Shown: in pieces, positions 11,416 to 22,297 of the stretch | How the letters are laid out: every line of letters starts with the position of its first letter | How positions within the stretch are numbered: position 1 is the stretch's first letter | Assembly: GCA_037693485.1 (NCBI GenBank) | Contig: CM075346.1 | Coordinates: forward strand, 44,190,001-44,254,000 | Length of the DNA stretch: 64,000 bases | Direction: 5' to 3' | DNA from: Kitagawia praeruptora | Lineage: Eukaryota; Streptophyta; Magnoliopsida; Apiales; Apiaceae | Program-made: the position numbers and the translations under genes | The notes under the pieces: generated by a model | Told to the model about the DNA's origin: nothing | Databases searched by the model: none | What the model saw: only the letters and a program-made list of their open reading frames with translations

Positions 11416-11882
11416 TGTTACGGTATAATTTCGGTTGCCTCTATTATCTCCCAAATTTCCAAATACGAATTTAGTAATAATTAACTTAACTCCCAAGTTA
11501 ATTATTTCTTCTCTCTGAAACGAGGAAAGAATCAATCTCAATCAATTTATGATAGAAAATATCTTTAAACGATATCCTTCAAATCAGGAAGGTATCCCAA
11601 CACGAATATAATTTAAAGAGATAAAATCTACTAATTCCCAAAATACATCCCTTAACAATCATAGGGATTAAAAACCAATCCTTTTTTAACAGAACTGCGT
11701 TGGCTTGATCCTTATAAATATAAGGTACGCAGGCATCTTGGAAAAGGATCCGACACATCTAACAAGTCGAGACACCTCTCAAGTCCAGCCCCAAACATTC
11801 AAAATCCCAAATCCCCCTATTTTCATAATTCGTTATTCCAACAACCTCCGAAATCTGTTATCACCAAATTCCTCCGTTAACA
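11416..11882 (+). repeat. 5' LTR of the non-coding element
   Basis: The LTR is bounded by TG and CA. Positions 11710-11725 form a perfect 7-bp hairpin (ccttata/tataagg) between the conserved blocks ggcttgat and tacgcaggcatctt. The stem also contains a TATAAATA sequence, so promoter and RNA-structure roles cannot be separated. Confidence 0.9.
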
Positions 11883-11941
11883 ATTGGCGCTAGAAGGAGG
11901 GGATATATTTTTTGATTGTGGAGGACAATCAATTCATACGC

Positions 11942-12019
11942 ATGGGGGATTATTATGGATCTGGAGCTGCTTTAATGGAGGAGCTAAGCGGTGGAGGCGG
12001 CGGCTCTATTCCGAATTAA
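11942..12019 (+). CDS. 25-codon leader ORF in the non-coding LTR element
   Basis: A short frame lies 60 bp inside the 5' LTR, encoding MGDYYGSGAALMEEL followed by a Ser-Gly-rich tail (SGGGGGSIPN). It is the only ATG frame near the leader and ends in TAA. It may be a remnant of a gag start or an upstream ORF; its length gives no functional clue. Confidence 0.3.
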   Translation: MGDYYGSGAALMEELSGGGGGSIPN

Positions 12020-12436
12020 GATAAGTTTTCTTATGATTTTGTCCATACAAATCTGTTATCTTATAAAATTCGTAGTAAATTCAATACATGTCGTATTTCG
12101 ATGATTTTTAATGATTCAGAAAGCTCGTTAAATTGCCTATAACTTTCGTTCTTTGAGTTTTCTCAGATTATATCTCGATCTATTCTCGAAATCACAAAAT
12201 ACAATCAGATCTCGTTTTTTCAGCATCGAGAAGCAGATCAGCAGACGTTTTATTTAATTCCCGATTCGTTATAAGTCTGTTTTTGATGAGCCTTATATCG
12301 TCGAAAAGGTCTTTTCGTTCTCTACAACTTTCGTGTTTTGTGTTTTTCCAGAAAAAATCGTTTAGAAGGTCAAAAACGCCAAAAATAGATCTGGGCAGAA
12401 TTAGAATTGTGAAGATTTTCAGGATTTTAGGTGTTA

Positions 12437-13165
12437 TCTTCGTGTTACATGATTTTGGAAGGCTCTTAATTAAAGAGTTTATTATTTTGGAAGGCCCTCC
12501 TTTATGGGGTAATATTTTGAAACTCTTTATTGAATAATTTATTATTTTGGAAGACCCTCTTTCGTGGGGTAATATTTTAGAAGGCCCTCCTTTGTAGGGT
12601 TAAGATTTTGGAAGGCTCTTAATTAAAGAGTTTATTATTTTGGAAGACCCTCCTTTGCATGGGTAATTATTTGGGAAGGCTCTTATTCGAAGAGTTGATT
12701 ATTTTGGAAGACCCAATTCTGATGAGGGTAATATGTGAAAAGACGATCTTCTCTAAGGAGAGTTTTAATAAAACTATAACGATTTTCTAGAACATTATCT
12801 CCCGGGAGGAGAGTGTTTTTGGAATTTGGATATGACCTCCCGAGAGGAGGGTATCACCCGATAATTTAAATCCTTGCAAAAACCGTACTTCCGGGGGGGA
12901 TGTCCGTACTTCCGGCGCCTCATTAAGGTACGATTTTTCAGCTACATTATCTCCCGGGAGGAGAGTGTTTCTGGAATTTGGATATGACCTCCCGAGAGGA
13001 GGGTATCCCGATAATTAAATCCTTGCAAAAACCGTACTTCCGGGGGGGATGTCCGTACTTCCGGCGCCTCATCAAGGTACGACTTTGGGAATATGACCTC
13101 CCGAGAGGAGGGTATTTTTAGAATGAGGATACGACCTCCCGAGAGGAGGGTATTCCGAGATATAT
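12437..13165 (+). repeat. Hairpin-bearing tandem repeats inside the non-coding LTR element
   Basis: At 12437-12725 a unit of the type ttattttggaaggccctcc repeats with variations and contains ctcttaattaaagag and accctcctttgtagggt palindromes. At 12794-13083 two copies of a unit of about 150 bp carry the palindrome ctcccgggag (12799-12808 and 12951-12960) and the imperfect hairpin acctcccgagaggagggt. Further copies of that hairpin occur to about 13150. No protein is encoded. Confidence 0.75.
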
Positions 13166-13495
13166 TTTTCATATTTTTTTAGGAATACGACCTCCTTGAA
13201 GGAGGGTATTTCTTGCTAAGTTTGTTTTTCCGGAAATTGCTTGGAATGCTTTGATTGACTATTCCGGATAATGCTTGACCCTCCAAGATAAATTCTCTCA
13301 CACCTACAAAACTTATTATTTAATTCTCGCATATTGTCTCGTTTACATCTACATGCGCATTACGGGCACCTAGGTGCTCCATATTTTTTACTAATCTTTA
13401 TCTCCTAGTTATTTCAGTGACTCAGGAAATTTGGAAGATCGAAGCATTCTTAGTTCTCCACTGCAGCAAGCTACACTGAAGAACTGGGGGGTAGT

Positions 13496-13961
13496 TGTTA
13501 CGGCATAATTTCGGTTGCCTCTATTATCTCCCAAATTTCCAAATACGAATCTAGTAATAATTAACTTAACCCCCAAGTTAATTATTTCCTCTATCTGAAA
13601 CGAGGAAAGAATCAATCCCAATCAATTTATGATAGAAAATATCTCTAAACGATATCCTTCAAATCAGGAAGGTATCCCAACACGAATATAATTTAAAGAG
13701 ATAAAATCTACTAATTCCCAAAATACATCCCTTAACAATCATAGGGATTAAAAACCAATCCTTTTTAACAGAAATGCGTTGGCTTGATCCTTATAAATAT
13801 AAGGTACGCAGGCATCTTGGAAAAGGATCCGACACATCTAACAAGTCGAGACACCTCTCAAGTCCAGCCCCAAACATTCAAAATCCCAAATCCCCCTATT
13901 TTCATAATTCGTTATTCCAACAACCTCCAAAATCTGTTATCACCAAATTCCTCCGTTAACA
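13496..13961 (+). repeat. 3' LTR of the non-coding element
   Basis: This is a close copy of 11416-11882 with the same hairpin at 13789-13804. Scattered single-base differences, such as cggt against cggc near the start, are seen. Confidence 0.9.
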
Positions 13962-13966
13962 GTAAT

Positions 13967-14301
13967 GATTTTATGTTGGATGGTGTTTTGAGTGTCAAAC
14001 ATATATATTCTTCTAGGAGAACAAGTTTTATTTAATGTTTTAACTGTAACTAAATATATTTGATATATCTTGCTCGTAATGAGCTGGTATTAAATCAATA
14101 TATTGAAAGATGTAAAACAAAAAAAAATAACTATAAATAAGTAATCAATTTCCTTTTACATGTAAACCATGTTTCCTTTTATATTTTATCAATAATTAAC
14201 CAATTTTTTTTTTCAATTAAAAAACATTTTTTTCTATATTTTTTCTAACTAAAATTTTCTTATTTTTCAAATAAGTATGAGTAATTTTATTTCGATTAAA
14301 A
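13967..14301. other. AT-rich spacer
   Basis: Low-complexity A/T runs only. No frame, terminal repeat or RNA gene is recognised. Confidence 0.5.
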
Positions 14302-14964
14302 TACATTTTGCATCCCTTTGGTTTAACGTTATTGCACTTAAGGTTAGTTTGTTTTAAGTTTATGCACTTTGTAGTCCATAATTTTGAGTTCCCTCGCAAT
14401 TTTCACACATTTGTTGATTTTTTGACCATTAGCGTAAATCAAAATGAGGGCATTTTAGTCATTTACTATTAGATTAAACAAAAAGTTTTTAAAGGAGAAA
14501 AAATTAAAATTTAAAATTGAAAAAAATGAAAAAAATATGGAACATATATAAAAAAAATCTTAAATTTGTAATATAATTTATAGTGAATACTTTAAAAATT
14601 ATAATAGTAATAGTTTATATTTCAAATAATAATTTACGAAAATTTTTATAATGTATATTTAATTTTTTTGAAAAATCTAAATATTATAAATTATATTTTG
14701 ATAAATCTGTAAATTACAGACATAATTTTGATAAATATAAAATCTTAAAATAATAGTAAAATTCAGATTGTCTATCTTTAAAAATTATTACTCATTATAT
14801 TGACCAAAATACCCTCAATTTGATTAACGGTAACAATAAAATTTAACTAAAAAACGTCGGATGGAAATTGTAGCAGGATTTAAAGTATGGGGATGCAAAC
14901 TAATTTACGTCAAATAACTTAAACCAAAGTGCAATAATCCAAAATCAAAGAGATGCAATATGTA
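14302..14964. mobile_element. TIR element, probably a non-autonomous DNA transposon
   Basis: The left end, tacattttgcatccctttgg, is mirrored at the right end by aaagagatgcaatatgtaa. Similarity continues inward for about 30 bp to attgcactt and aagtgcaat. The interior is AT-rich and non-coding. No clear target-site duplication was found, so the superfamily is left open. Confidence 0.5.
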
Positions 14965-15323
14965 ACTGGGTCTTCTATTTAATAACATGCAATAATAATA
15001 TTATAAATAATAATACAAAACTAATTTTATTTTAACTAAGACACATTACCTTTTCTATTTAATAGAAAATTGTAATTATTAATATATAATCAATTAACTT
15101 TTTCAGATAAAACGTATTATCTTTTCTATATTTTCTAATTAAATCTCTCTTTTTCTAAAAGTTTAACGGGCACCATATATATAACTATTATGATTAAATT
15201 AAATCATTTGAAAATGTTAAACCTAAAAAATTCATATCTTAAAATTATTAATATAAATTAACGAAAAATTATATAATATTAAAAAATTGGTGCATTTCAC
15301 GAATTTTAAGCTAGTAAATTTAA

Positions 15324-16003
15324 GGGTTTTTTTTGATAAATATATTAAAAAAAGTAATTTTTTGCAATTTTACTTTTGTTAATAATAATTATTTGCAAAT
15401 TTACTATTTTAATTGCAATTATACCAACTTCTTTTTAAAAATTGCAAAAATACTATCTGCACAGTCAAATGATTCATGACACACGCACACTGCGCCTCAC
15501 ATCGCCATAATACACTTATATTAGTCAACTCTTTATCTTTTCAAATTAATCCAACAAGCGATCAAATCCAGATCCCATCAATATTCCGACATCGTCTCCA
15601 ACTCCGATCACGATCACCTACCTTATTCTCCGACCACCTGCTTTCTTTTCCGACGTCGCCATCACCGGTTATCTTCTACAGATCTAAAGACGGCCCTGCA
15701 GGTGGCCGGAAAAACGGGAAGGAGAAAGATGGGAGGTGGTGGAGAGGCCTGCGGCCCCGGAGTTTAAAGGGAACGGGAAACGGGGTCGGAGGTGGTGGAG
15801 GTCGTCGAAGGAGAAGAGAGAAGAAGGTAAATACAATTGTTGATGATGATGAACAGATTGTGAAAGAATTGATTATAGCTGACAGTTGTTGAATAGGGTA
15901 TAAGTGGTGAAACGAATTACAACACCGTAAATTTGCAAGAAAAAGGTGAAGATCGTATATTTGCAAAAATAAGTGTAAAAAATCGTATATTTAGTAAATA
16001 CTC
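15324..16003. mobile_element. Pack-MULE-like element
   Basis: The element begins gggttttttttgataaatat and ends tagtaaatactc. It is flanked by the perfect 9-bp duplication taaatttaa (15315-15323 and 16004-16012), as expected for Mutator-like elements. The terminal 110 bp on each side are AT-rich and repeat ttgcaa-type motifs. Between about 15480 and 15895 the base composition changes sharply to gene-like, GC-richer DNA, which suggests captured host sequence. No transposase is present. Confidence 0.75.
15476..15892 (+). CDS. Hypothetical frame in MULE-captured sequence
   Basis: A 138-codon ATG frame fills the GC-richer core of the Pack-MULE-like element. The first half is rich in Ser, His, Pro and Arg. 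The second half has a Gly-rich stretch followed by RRRRREKK and an acidic tail. I recognise no domain. The nucleotide texture, with ctccgatcacgatcacc-type pyrimidine-rich sequence, looks like a plant 5' leader or first exon copied from elsewhere. It is more likely a gene fragment than a working gene, and a long antisense frame overlaps it. Confidence 0.3.
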   Translation: MTHAHCASHRHNTLILVNSLSFQINPTSDQIQIPSIFRHRLQLRSRSPTLFSDHLLSFPTSPSPVIFYRSKDGPAGGRKNGKEKDGRWWRGLRPRSLKGTGNGVGGGGGRRRRREKKVNTIVDDDEQIVKELIIADSC

Positions 16004-16489
16004 TAAATTTAATACAAAACTCACTTGATAAATAGGCTTTTTACCGTTTACTCAGATTCTCAGAGTAATACGTTCAAAAAAAAAAAGATTCCCAGAGTAA
16101 TCACTTCAAAAGAAAAAAGAAAAACAGGCTTCTTACCGTTTGTTTGTTGTACACTAAGCAAACTTGGCCCATTTTAGATAGATCACATTTGGGTCCTCGT
16201 CGAGGCGGACCTTTTCGGCATTCATTAAACATTTAAACCTGGTGGGCTTCTTCAATCATCACTGCCCACTTTTTTCTGTTGAATAATTAATCCGGTAAAA
16301 ATCGCTTATCGGCACGACGAGGTCGAGTTGAGGTGAACTATCAAATGGAAACAAAAGAACCGAGCTGTTTAACAATACTACAACAGTGTAGATTAATAAT
16401 AGTTTAAGAATAAAATTTATATTTTAAGCAATCAAGTAATTGTTTTTTAAATTTAAGCAAAATTAATATATTTGTAAAATGTTGATTTA
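16004..16489. other. Non-coding spacer
   Basis: Two short related segments (ggctttttaccgttt near 16037 and ggcttcttaccgttt near 16128) flank A-rich tracts. No gene is seen. Confidence 0.5.
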
Positions 16490-17290
16490 CCGAAAAATAA
16501 CTAGATTTTGGAAAAAAAAATCCTGGAAGATATTTTTCTAAAAAATATTTTTTTTAAAAAAAAATTTCAGGAAAATATTTTCTTTATAAGATATTTTCCC
16601 CGAAAAATGTTTTCCATAAAAATAATATCTAATTCTATATTCTAAAAAAGTTCTTGCTAAAAGTTTCTCGCGGGAAAAAAAATCTAGGGAAATAAAATTT
16701 CCGAAAAAAAATTTCTGGAAAAAATTCCTCGAAAAAATTCCTCGAAAAAATTCCTCGGGAAAAATTCTTAAAAACAATTTCTCCCAAAAAAAATTTTCAG
16801 AAAAATTTTCTCCAAAGAAATTTTCTTGGAAAAAAAAATTCTTGGAGGAATATTTTTTCGGAAAAAATTTTCTGAAAAATTTATATCCGAGATTAAACTT
16901 CTCGGGAAAAATTATCTCAGGAAAACAATTTTCAAAATAAAATTCTTAGAATTTTTTTTCCCAAGAAATATTTCATCGAGACAAAATTTTCGAAATATTT
17001 TTCTTCAAAATAATTTATCAGAAAAAAATATTCTTTTATTTTTGAAAATATTTTCCCAAATTGAGAAGGGCAAGTTATTTTCCAAAAAGTCAACACTTTT
17101 GTTAAAAAAAAATCATTGAAAAATGTTTTATTTTTCTAAAAATCAAACAAACACAGAAAAATCTGAAAATTATTTTCCAAAATAACAAACACACAAAAAA
17201 AATTTCAGGAAAATATTTTTCAGAATACAAATAAATACTGAAAAATTCAAAAAACATTTTTCTAAAATATATTTTTCAACGAACAAACGG
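16490..17290. repeat. Degenerate A/T-rich array of GGAAAA/TTTTCC motifs
   Basis: The stretch consists of loosely repeated ggaaaaaattcctcg and gaaaatattttcc units in both orientations. It gives artificial Phe/Lys-rich frames on both strands. It probably derives from an old fold-back or MITE element, but no boundaries could be set. Confidence 0.6.
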
Positions 17291-18029
17291 AAACTAAACA
17301 ATTTTTTTTTTTTTTTTTGTATTAAGAAGGAAATTTGAACCATACTTTTGAGACCGGAGAAATAGTAAATGTGAGCAAAATAAGTAGGATTTTTTTTTTT
17401 GAAGGAACAAAATAAATAGGATCGTGGGAGTAACATACAACCGAAAACCTGTACATCACCTAAATATATGATATCTAATCTTTTTTTTCTTTTGATGATT
17501 ATCTAAAATAAAATTTGAACATTAGTGTGTTTTTAATACTTTATAACTTGTAAATTTATAATCTCTACCAAAAAAGTGATTGAATACCTTTTCAATTCTT
17601 GCAAGTCAAAGTAAATGGCGTTAGGCATCCAAAAATTAATGTAATATGATATATAATACATTTTAATCCGTGTATCTCATATTTTATAAAAAAAATATTA
17701 ATTATAAACATAACACATAAATATTTTAAAAAAAAATTGGAATTTTTTTTTGAAATTTCTAATATTTTCCAGATGTCATAAGCGTGTTTAGATGTTTAAC
17801 GAAAAAAGAAAAAAAAAATGTCATGTGCGTGTTTTTTTGCAATTGCTGAGCGCTTATTGCGTTTAAATTCTATCGTAAGTTATTAAAAAAAAAAGTTTTA
17901 TCGTAAGTTGACTTTAATCATTTTGACTTTACTGGTAACAAACAATTGGAATCCTGTTCCCAGTTGTTGGTGGTGGTGGTGGTGCAAAAAAAAGTTAAGG
18001 AAGTCCAATAGTATATTGTAATTAAGATA
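17291..18029. other. AT-rich spacer
   Basis: Contains a T18 run near 17302 and a short ggtggtggtggtggtg run near 17970. No gene or element boundary is recognised. Confidence 0.5.
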
Positions 18030-18280
18030 CTCCCTCCGTCCAATCCATTTCTTTACATAAAAAACTGTGTATCTGACACGTATTTTAAGGTGCATTTTAA
18101 GGATAGTTATATAACTTATTTTTGATATTTTCTTTTTTTGTATAAAAATAGAACAATCCTATTTTTATACAAAAAAAGAAAATATCAAAAATAAGTTATG
18201 GAACTATCCTTAAAATACACCTTAAAATCCGTGCCGGAAATTGGTCCGCAAATGTAAACTATTGAAAAAAACAGAGGGAG
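18030..18280. mobile_element. Stowaway MITE, copy 1
   Basis: The ends are ctccctccgtcc and acagagggag with TA on each side (18028-18029 and 18281-18282). The 251-bp body is a long, nearly perfect palindrome centred on aatagaacaatcctatt. The arms match the 20669-20919 copy in reverse orientation, so the two belong to one family. Confidence 0.9.
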
Positions 18281-18865
18281 TAGTATTTTTGCAGTGAAAT
18301 TAAAAAAAATAATATATTTGCAAACCAAATTAGAAAATACAATATTTTTGATAGTTTCTCTAGATTTTTTTAGCAAAATCATTGTTTACTCCACACAGTT
18401 ATTTTAAACATGCATAAAAATCAATCAATTGCATTAAAAAATAGGATGTAAAAAAATTGACGTTTTAATTTCTTTGTTATAATCACAAATCAACCCGTAA
18501 AGTTATCAATATCGTAACATAAATTTCAATGTTGTAACAAATTTCAATGTTGGATGATCGACTGGGAGAAAAGAAAGGCGAATACAATCAAAATGTGGGT
18601 TGAGTAAGTGAGAAGATTCTGTAGTTGGCCGATTAAATCTTCAAAAGTCATGAACACCCATCTTCCGTTTTTGTTTGAGGGTCAGAATGTCAGCGTATTT
18701 TCCAACTACTTCATTTACGCGGTAACATGAAGTTGGTACATCCCCACACATTCCCTACTCTCAAAAAAACACACTAACATTATGGTCAGAGTACTCGTCA
18801 CAGATCACTATCATTAATCCAACAATTTATAATTCTACAAATTACATTATAGATCAATTTTATTA
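18281..18865. other. Non-coding spacer
   Basis: No gene, RNA or element boundary is recognised. Confidence 0.5.
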
Positions 18866-19158
18866 CTCCCTCCGTTCCAATTTACACGGCTCCTTTGAAA
18901 AAAATATGCATATTAAAAAAGAGGTTGGTTGGATATAGTTTTTCAATAAATAACCTAATAAATGCATTGAAAAATGAGAATAGAGTTAATTTTTAAAAAA
19001 ATCAAGCATTAAAAATACAAATATAGGGATAATTTTGGAAAATTGGACTTAAAATTTGTGTAGAAAAAAGAAATATTTTTATGGAAAGAAGAGATGGACA
19101 TGTAATTTGGGAATTTTTTTTTTTTGCAAAACGGACATGTATTTTGGGACAGAGAAAG
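18866..19158. mobile_element. Stowaway-like MITE, diverged
   Basis: The left tip ctccctccgttcc and the right tip gggacagagaaag form an imperfect inverted repeat with TA on both sides (18864-18865 and 19159-19160). The interior differs from the other Stowaway copies and shows only a short inner inverted repeat. Confidence 0.6.
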
Positions 19159-19271
19159 TATTAGAATATTTGTTAAACAACACTAAATTAAATGTCCCAT
19201 CGGTTAAAAGATTTCTTAGTATATTCATATTTAGACGATCTACATGCATTTTTCAACAGGATTGTTATCTG

Positions 19272-19652
19272 GGCCATTGTTCCATGGAAAACCATCTTAC
19301 GTGGAGAACCGTGGAGAATCACTTAAAATACATTATAATTGCTTTATATATAAGGGCCCCGCAGGGGCATCTTCACAAAAAAGTCTTATAATTCTATACT
19401 CTATCTATTTATAAAAAAAAATTACAAAAAAAAAACATTTTAAAAAAATTTTCAAAAAATGATGGCGTGGCACCATTTTTTTAAAAGTTTTTTTAAAATT
19501 TTTTTTTTTTGATGAATGGATAGAGGGTAGAATTATAAAACTTTTATGTGAAGGGGCCCCGCCAGGGGCCTTATATAAAGGACTATTTTAATGCATTTTA
19601 AGTGGTTCTCCACGGTTCTCCACGTAAGATGGTTCTCCCTAGAGTGGGACTC
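19272..19652. mobile_element. Fold-back MITE with 10-bp TSD
   Basis: The element is flanked by ttgttatctg (19262-19271 and 19653-19662). The arms are long inverted repeats sharing ggaraaccatcttacgtgg, then ggagaaccgtggagaa, then a ggccccgcaggggc/ggggccccgccaggggc block and cttataattctac. A 9-11 bp duplication points to Mutator-like mobilisation. The centre is A/T-rich and non-coding. Confidence 0.75.
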
Positions 19653-19861
19653 TTGTTATCTGAGGGGAAGACGTGCGTAGTCTTTTCCTAAAACAAAAAA
19701 AATAGAGCTACATTAAGATGCACATATTCAACGTGCACCGTATTTCTTACTAAGCTACCCGTGCCAAGCAAGCTTCGTTTTATTTTAGGATTTCAAAATG
19801 CATGTGCCTGGAATTCATGTTTGAGATCATGCAAACAGCAAAACTATACAAAACTATACAA

Positions 19862-20172
19862 TGTTAGTATCAGGTGTTTACCATTGCCCTAAAAGCCCCG
19901 GTGCTTATAGCAAGGTGCAACTTTATTTCCTGTAAACTTAGTTAGTGTGCCTAGCGCCACGGTCCGATTTAGGGAGATGTTGGTCATGCCACACAATCCC
20001 CCCAAACATCTACCCGCCACTACCCCGTGACAACACAAATGCCCACATCTGGTGGGATTCGAACCCGCGACCTAGCTCTGATACCAATTGTTAGGATCAG
20101 GCACTTATCACTGCGCTAAAAGCCCCGGTGCTTGTAGCAAGTCGCAATATTATTTCCTTTAATATTATAACA
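19862..20172 (-). mobile_element. Very small LTR element (SMART/TRIM type)
   Basis: Two direct repeats of about 75-80 bp, starting tgttagtatcagg (19862) and tgttaggatcagg (20089), both contain agccccggtgctt. On the minus strand the right copy is followed after 2 nt by TGGTATCAGAGC (20086-20075), the standard site complementary to the tRNA-iMet 3' end, with further match into ctaggt. The whole is only about 310 bp. The outer edge of the right LTR and a target-site duplication could not be fixed. Small LTR retrotransposons of this size with a Met-tRNA site are known in plants. Confidence 0.6.
20075..20086 (-). promoter_or_regulatory. tRNA-iMet primer-binding site of the small LTR element
   Basis: The perfect 12-mer TGGTATCAGAGC lies on the minus strand 2 nt from the presumed 5' LTR end. 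Confidence 0.7.
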
Positions 20173-20186
20173 TATTAAAAAGAAGT

Positions 20187-20212
20187 CGTGCATCGCACGA
20201 GTTATAAGCTAA
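20187..20212 (+). mobile_element. Helitron 3' terminus
   Basis: The hairpin cgtgc-atc-gcacg (20187-20199) is followed after 9 nt by CTAA and a host T. This is the hairpin plus CTRR architecture of a Helitron 3' end. The matching 5' end was not found. Confidence 0.5.
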
Positions 20213-20309
20213 TGCTATATAATAATCCTAAGAGGATCTTATCCAAACTTTTTATAATACGATCGTCGCAAAAAAAAATGAAAATCATTCACACATTCAT
20301 TATATTATA

Positions 20310-20661
20310 GGGCTTTTTTCATAAATATCCATGCCAAGTCCAATTTTTTTTTTACGAATATACTTTTTTTTTAAAAAAAGCAATTTGCAAAAATAACATC
20401 CTATTTGCAAAAATACGATCTGCGACCAGATGCAATCAAATGCAACTGTTTACAACCACATATGCAACTAGTTGTGCAGCTATATATGTAATTAGATTCA
20501 ACGTTGTATCTGGTTGCATTCTGTTGTTGTAGACCGTATTTTTTAAAATAAGATGGTATTTTGAAAATTAATTTTTATGAAAAAAGTATTTTGCAAATAT
20601 TTTGAGAAGATGATAAAATTGCAAAAAAACTTTAAAAAAATCATATTTTAAATAAATATTC
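20310..20661. mobile_element. Mutator-like non-autonomous element
   Basis: The element starts gggcttttttcataaatatc and ends aaataaatattc. It is preceded by tatattata (20301-20309). The right duplication is interrupted by the Stowaway copy at 20669: the bases on either side of the Stowaway, less one TA, give the same nine bases. The tips resemble those of the 15324-16003 element, so both belong to one MULE family. The interior repeats gcaactg- and gcaatc-type words and is non-coding. Confidence 0.7.
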
Positions 20662-20668
20662 TATATTA

Positions 20669-20919
20669 CTCCCTCCGTCCCTCTCAATAGTTTACGTTTG
20701 CGGACCAGTTTCCGACACGGATTTTAAGGTGCATTTTAAGGATAGTTCTATAACTTATTTTTGATATTTTCTTTTTTTGTATAAAAATAGGATTGTTCTA
20801 TTTTTATACAAAAAAAGAAAATATCAAAAATAAGTTATAGAACTATCCTTAAAATGCACCTTAAAATGTGTGTCAGATACGCAGTTTTTTATGTAAAGAA
20901 ATGAGAGGGACAGAGGGAG
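20669..20919. mobile_element. Stowaway MITE, copy 2
   Basis: Same family as 18030-18280 in opposite orientation: 251 bp with TA duplications at 20667-20668 and 20920-20921. The arms form a nearly perfect hairpin. It is inserted inside the right target-site duplication of the neighbouring MULE. Confidence 0.9.
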
Positions 20920-22297
20920 TATATCCTTAAATATAACAAGCATAGGGGATCTTATCCAAATTTTTTGTACTATAGTCGATCAAAAAAATAAGGATGGCTA
21001 GATCTTAAAAGAGATAGATGTTATCCATTTGATCTAATATTTAAAAATTTATTTGATTGATATTAGGATTTTATTTAAATACCAAGAAGTTAATTTAATC
21101 ATTTTAACCAAATATAAGCATTATATCCTATATATAATAAGAGTAAGGGGGTTTAATTAAAAGTGCTACCATACGTCTCAAGATCGATTCTCATCGACTA
21201 CAATCATTATATACTTTATTTTAAATTATAAAATAAAAATATATAAATTATTCAAATAATATAATTACATTTAAATAGGTCTCCTAAATTAAATAGAATT
21301 CATAATATAAAATTCGTAGATCTCCTAAATTATATAGAGTTGTAATGAAAAATTCGTAGATCTCCTAAATTAAATAGAATTCATAACGTAAAATTTGTAA
21401 TTGTCTTTTCTCTACTATTCTTTACTTATAGTCACTACACCATAGATTGGCTATGGCAACCAAACTTGTTAAAAAGCGTTGCTATTTCTTAACATTTTTT
21501 TACAAAATTAGACATATTGTAATGCTTTTCAAAATCGTTACAATTGAAATGAAAAACCGTTACATATTGTAAAACTTGATATCTATTGCAATGATTTTTT
21601 AAGGCGTTGCTATAAAGCGTTGCTAACTGGGCAAAAAAATTGGCGAACTTTTCAAATTTTGCTAAAAATTGGGCGGGCTTCTAAAATTTAGTTTGTCGGG
21701 CTTATGAAAAATAATAAAACAAACACAAAACACAGACACAGTCACAGAGACAGAGACACAAAACTAAATCGAGCACGGAAGAAAAAATGAAGGAAAAAGT
21801 GAAGAAAAAGGCGAAAAAAGGGGGACAATCTGAGGCAACTAGTGATTCAATTAAACCTTAATTGTGAAGGTATATGCTTGTTATAACTGGTTCAATTTGA
21901 AAAAATCTTTTCATATTTGGGTCACTTGTATATATCTTTAATTTGTATATAAAATAATTTTGAATAATTTGTTATGTATATGTATGTATTTTGTATATGT
22001 GTATATTTTTTTATTTAGTTTTTGGGGCTTGTAAGATTAGTTCCCCAAATTTAATTGGTATATTGTGAATTCTTTGCTGGTATAATCTTATTAATGCAAG
22101 AAATGTAATTGTATTTTCGAATTGCGAATTAGGTTACAATTGGACGTGTGTGGGTGAAAAGGAGCAGGCTGTTTTGGAGTCTAAGTGCAACCGAAATTGG
22201 TGTTGCTCTGATGTTTTAATTAGTGCAATTAGAGTTTTTGTGTTTATAATTTAGGAACAATATATATACAAAGCACTGGGATTTACATATGTTCTCT

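Larger units (their letters stand above)
11416..13961 (+). mobile_element. Non-coding LTR retrotransposon (LARD/TRIM-like)
   Basis: Two LTRs of 467 and 466 bp (11416-11882 and 13496-13961) start TGTTACGG and end CCGTTAACA. They are flanked by the same 5-bp duplication, gtaat (11411-11415 and 13962-13966). A purine-rich tract, gaactggggggtagt, precedes the 3' LTR, and ttggcgctagaagg follows the 5' LTR as the primer-binding position. The 1.6-kb interior encodes no retroelement protein, so movement would depend on proteins supplied in trans. A block in the LTR resembles the LTR of the Tat-type Gypsy at 57969-58483, which suggests a possible partner family. The LTRs are very similar, so the insertion is fairly young. 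Confidence 0.9.

Noticed and set aside
16538..17119. Phe/Lys-rich open frames on both strands
   Set aside because: They follow from the degenerate GGAAAA/TTTTCC array and show no domain or codon structure.
20040..20086. tRNA gene or SINE suggested by gattcgaaccc and gctctgatacca
   Set aside because: No cloverleaf fits; the 12-mer adjoins a direct repeat exactly as a primer-binding site, so a small LTR element explains it better.
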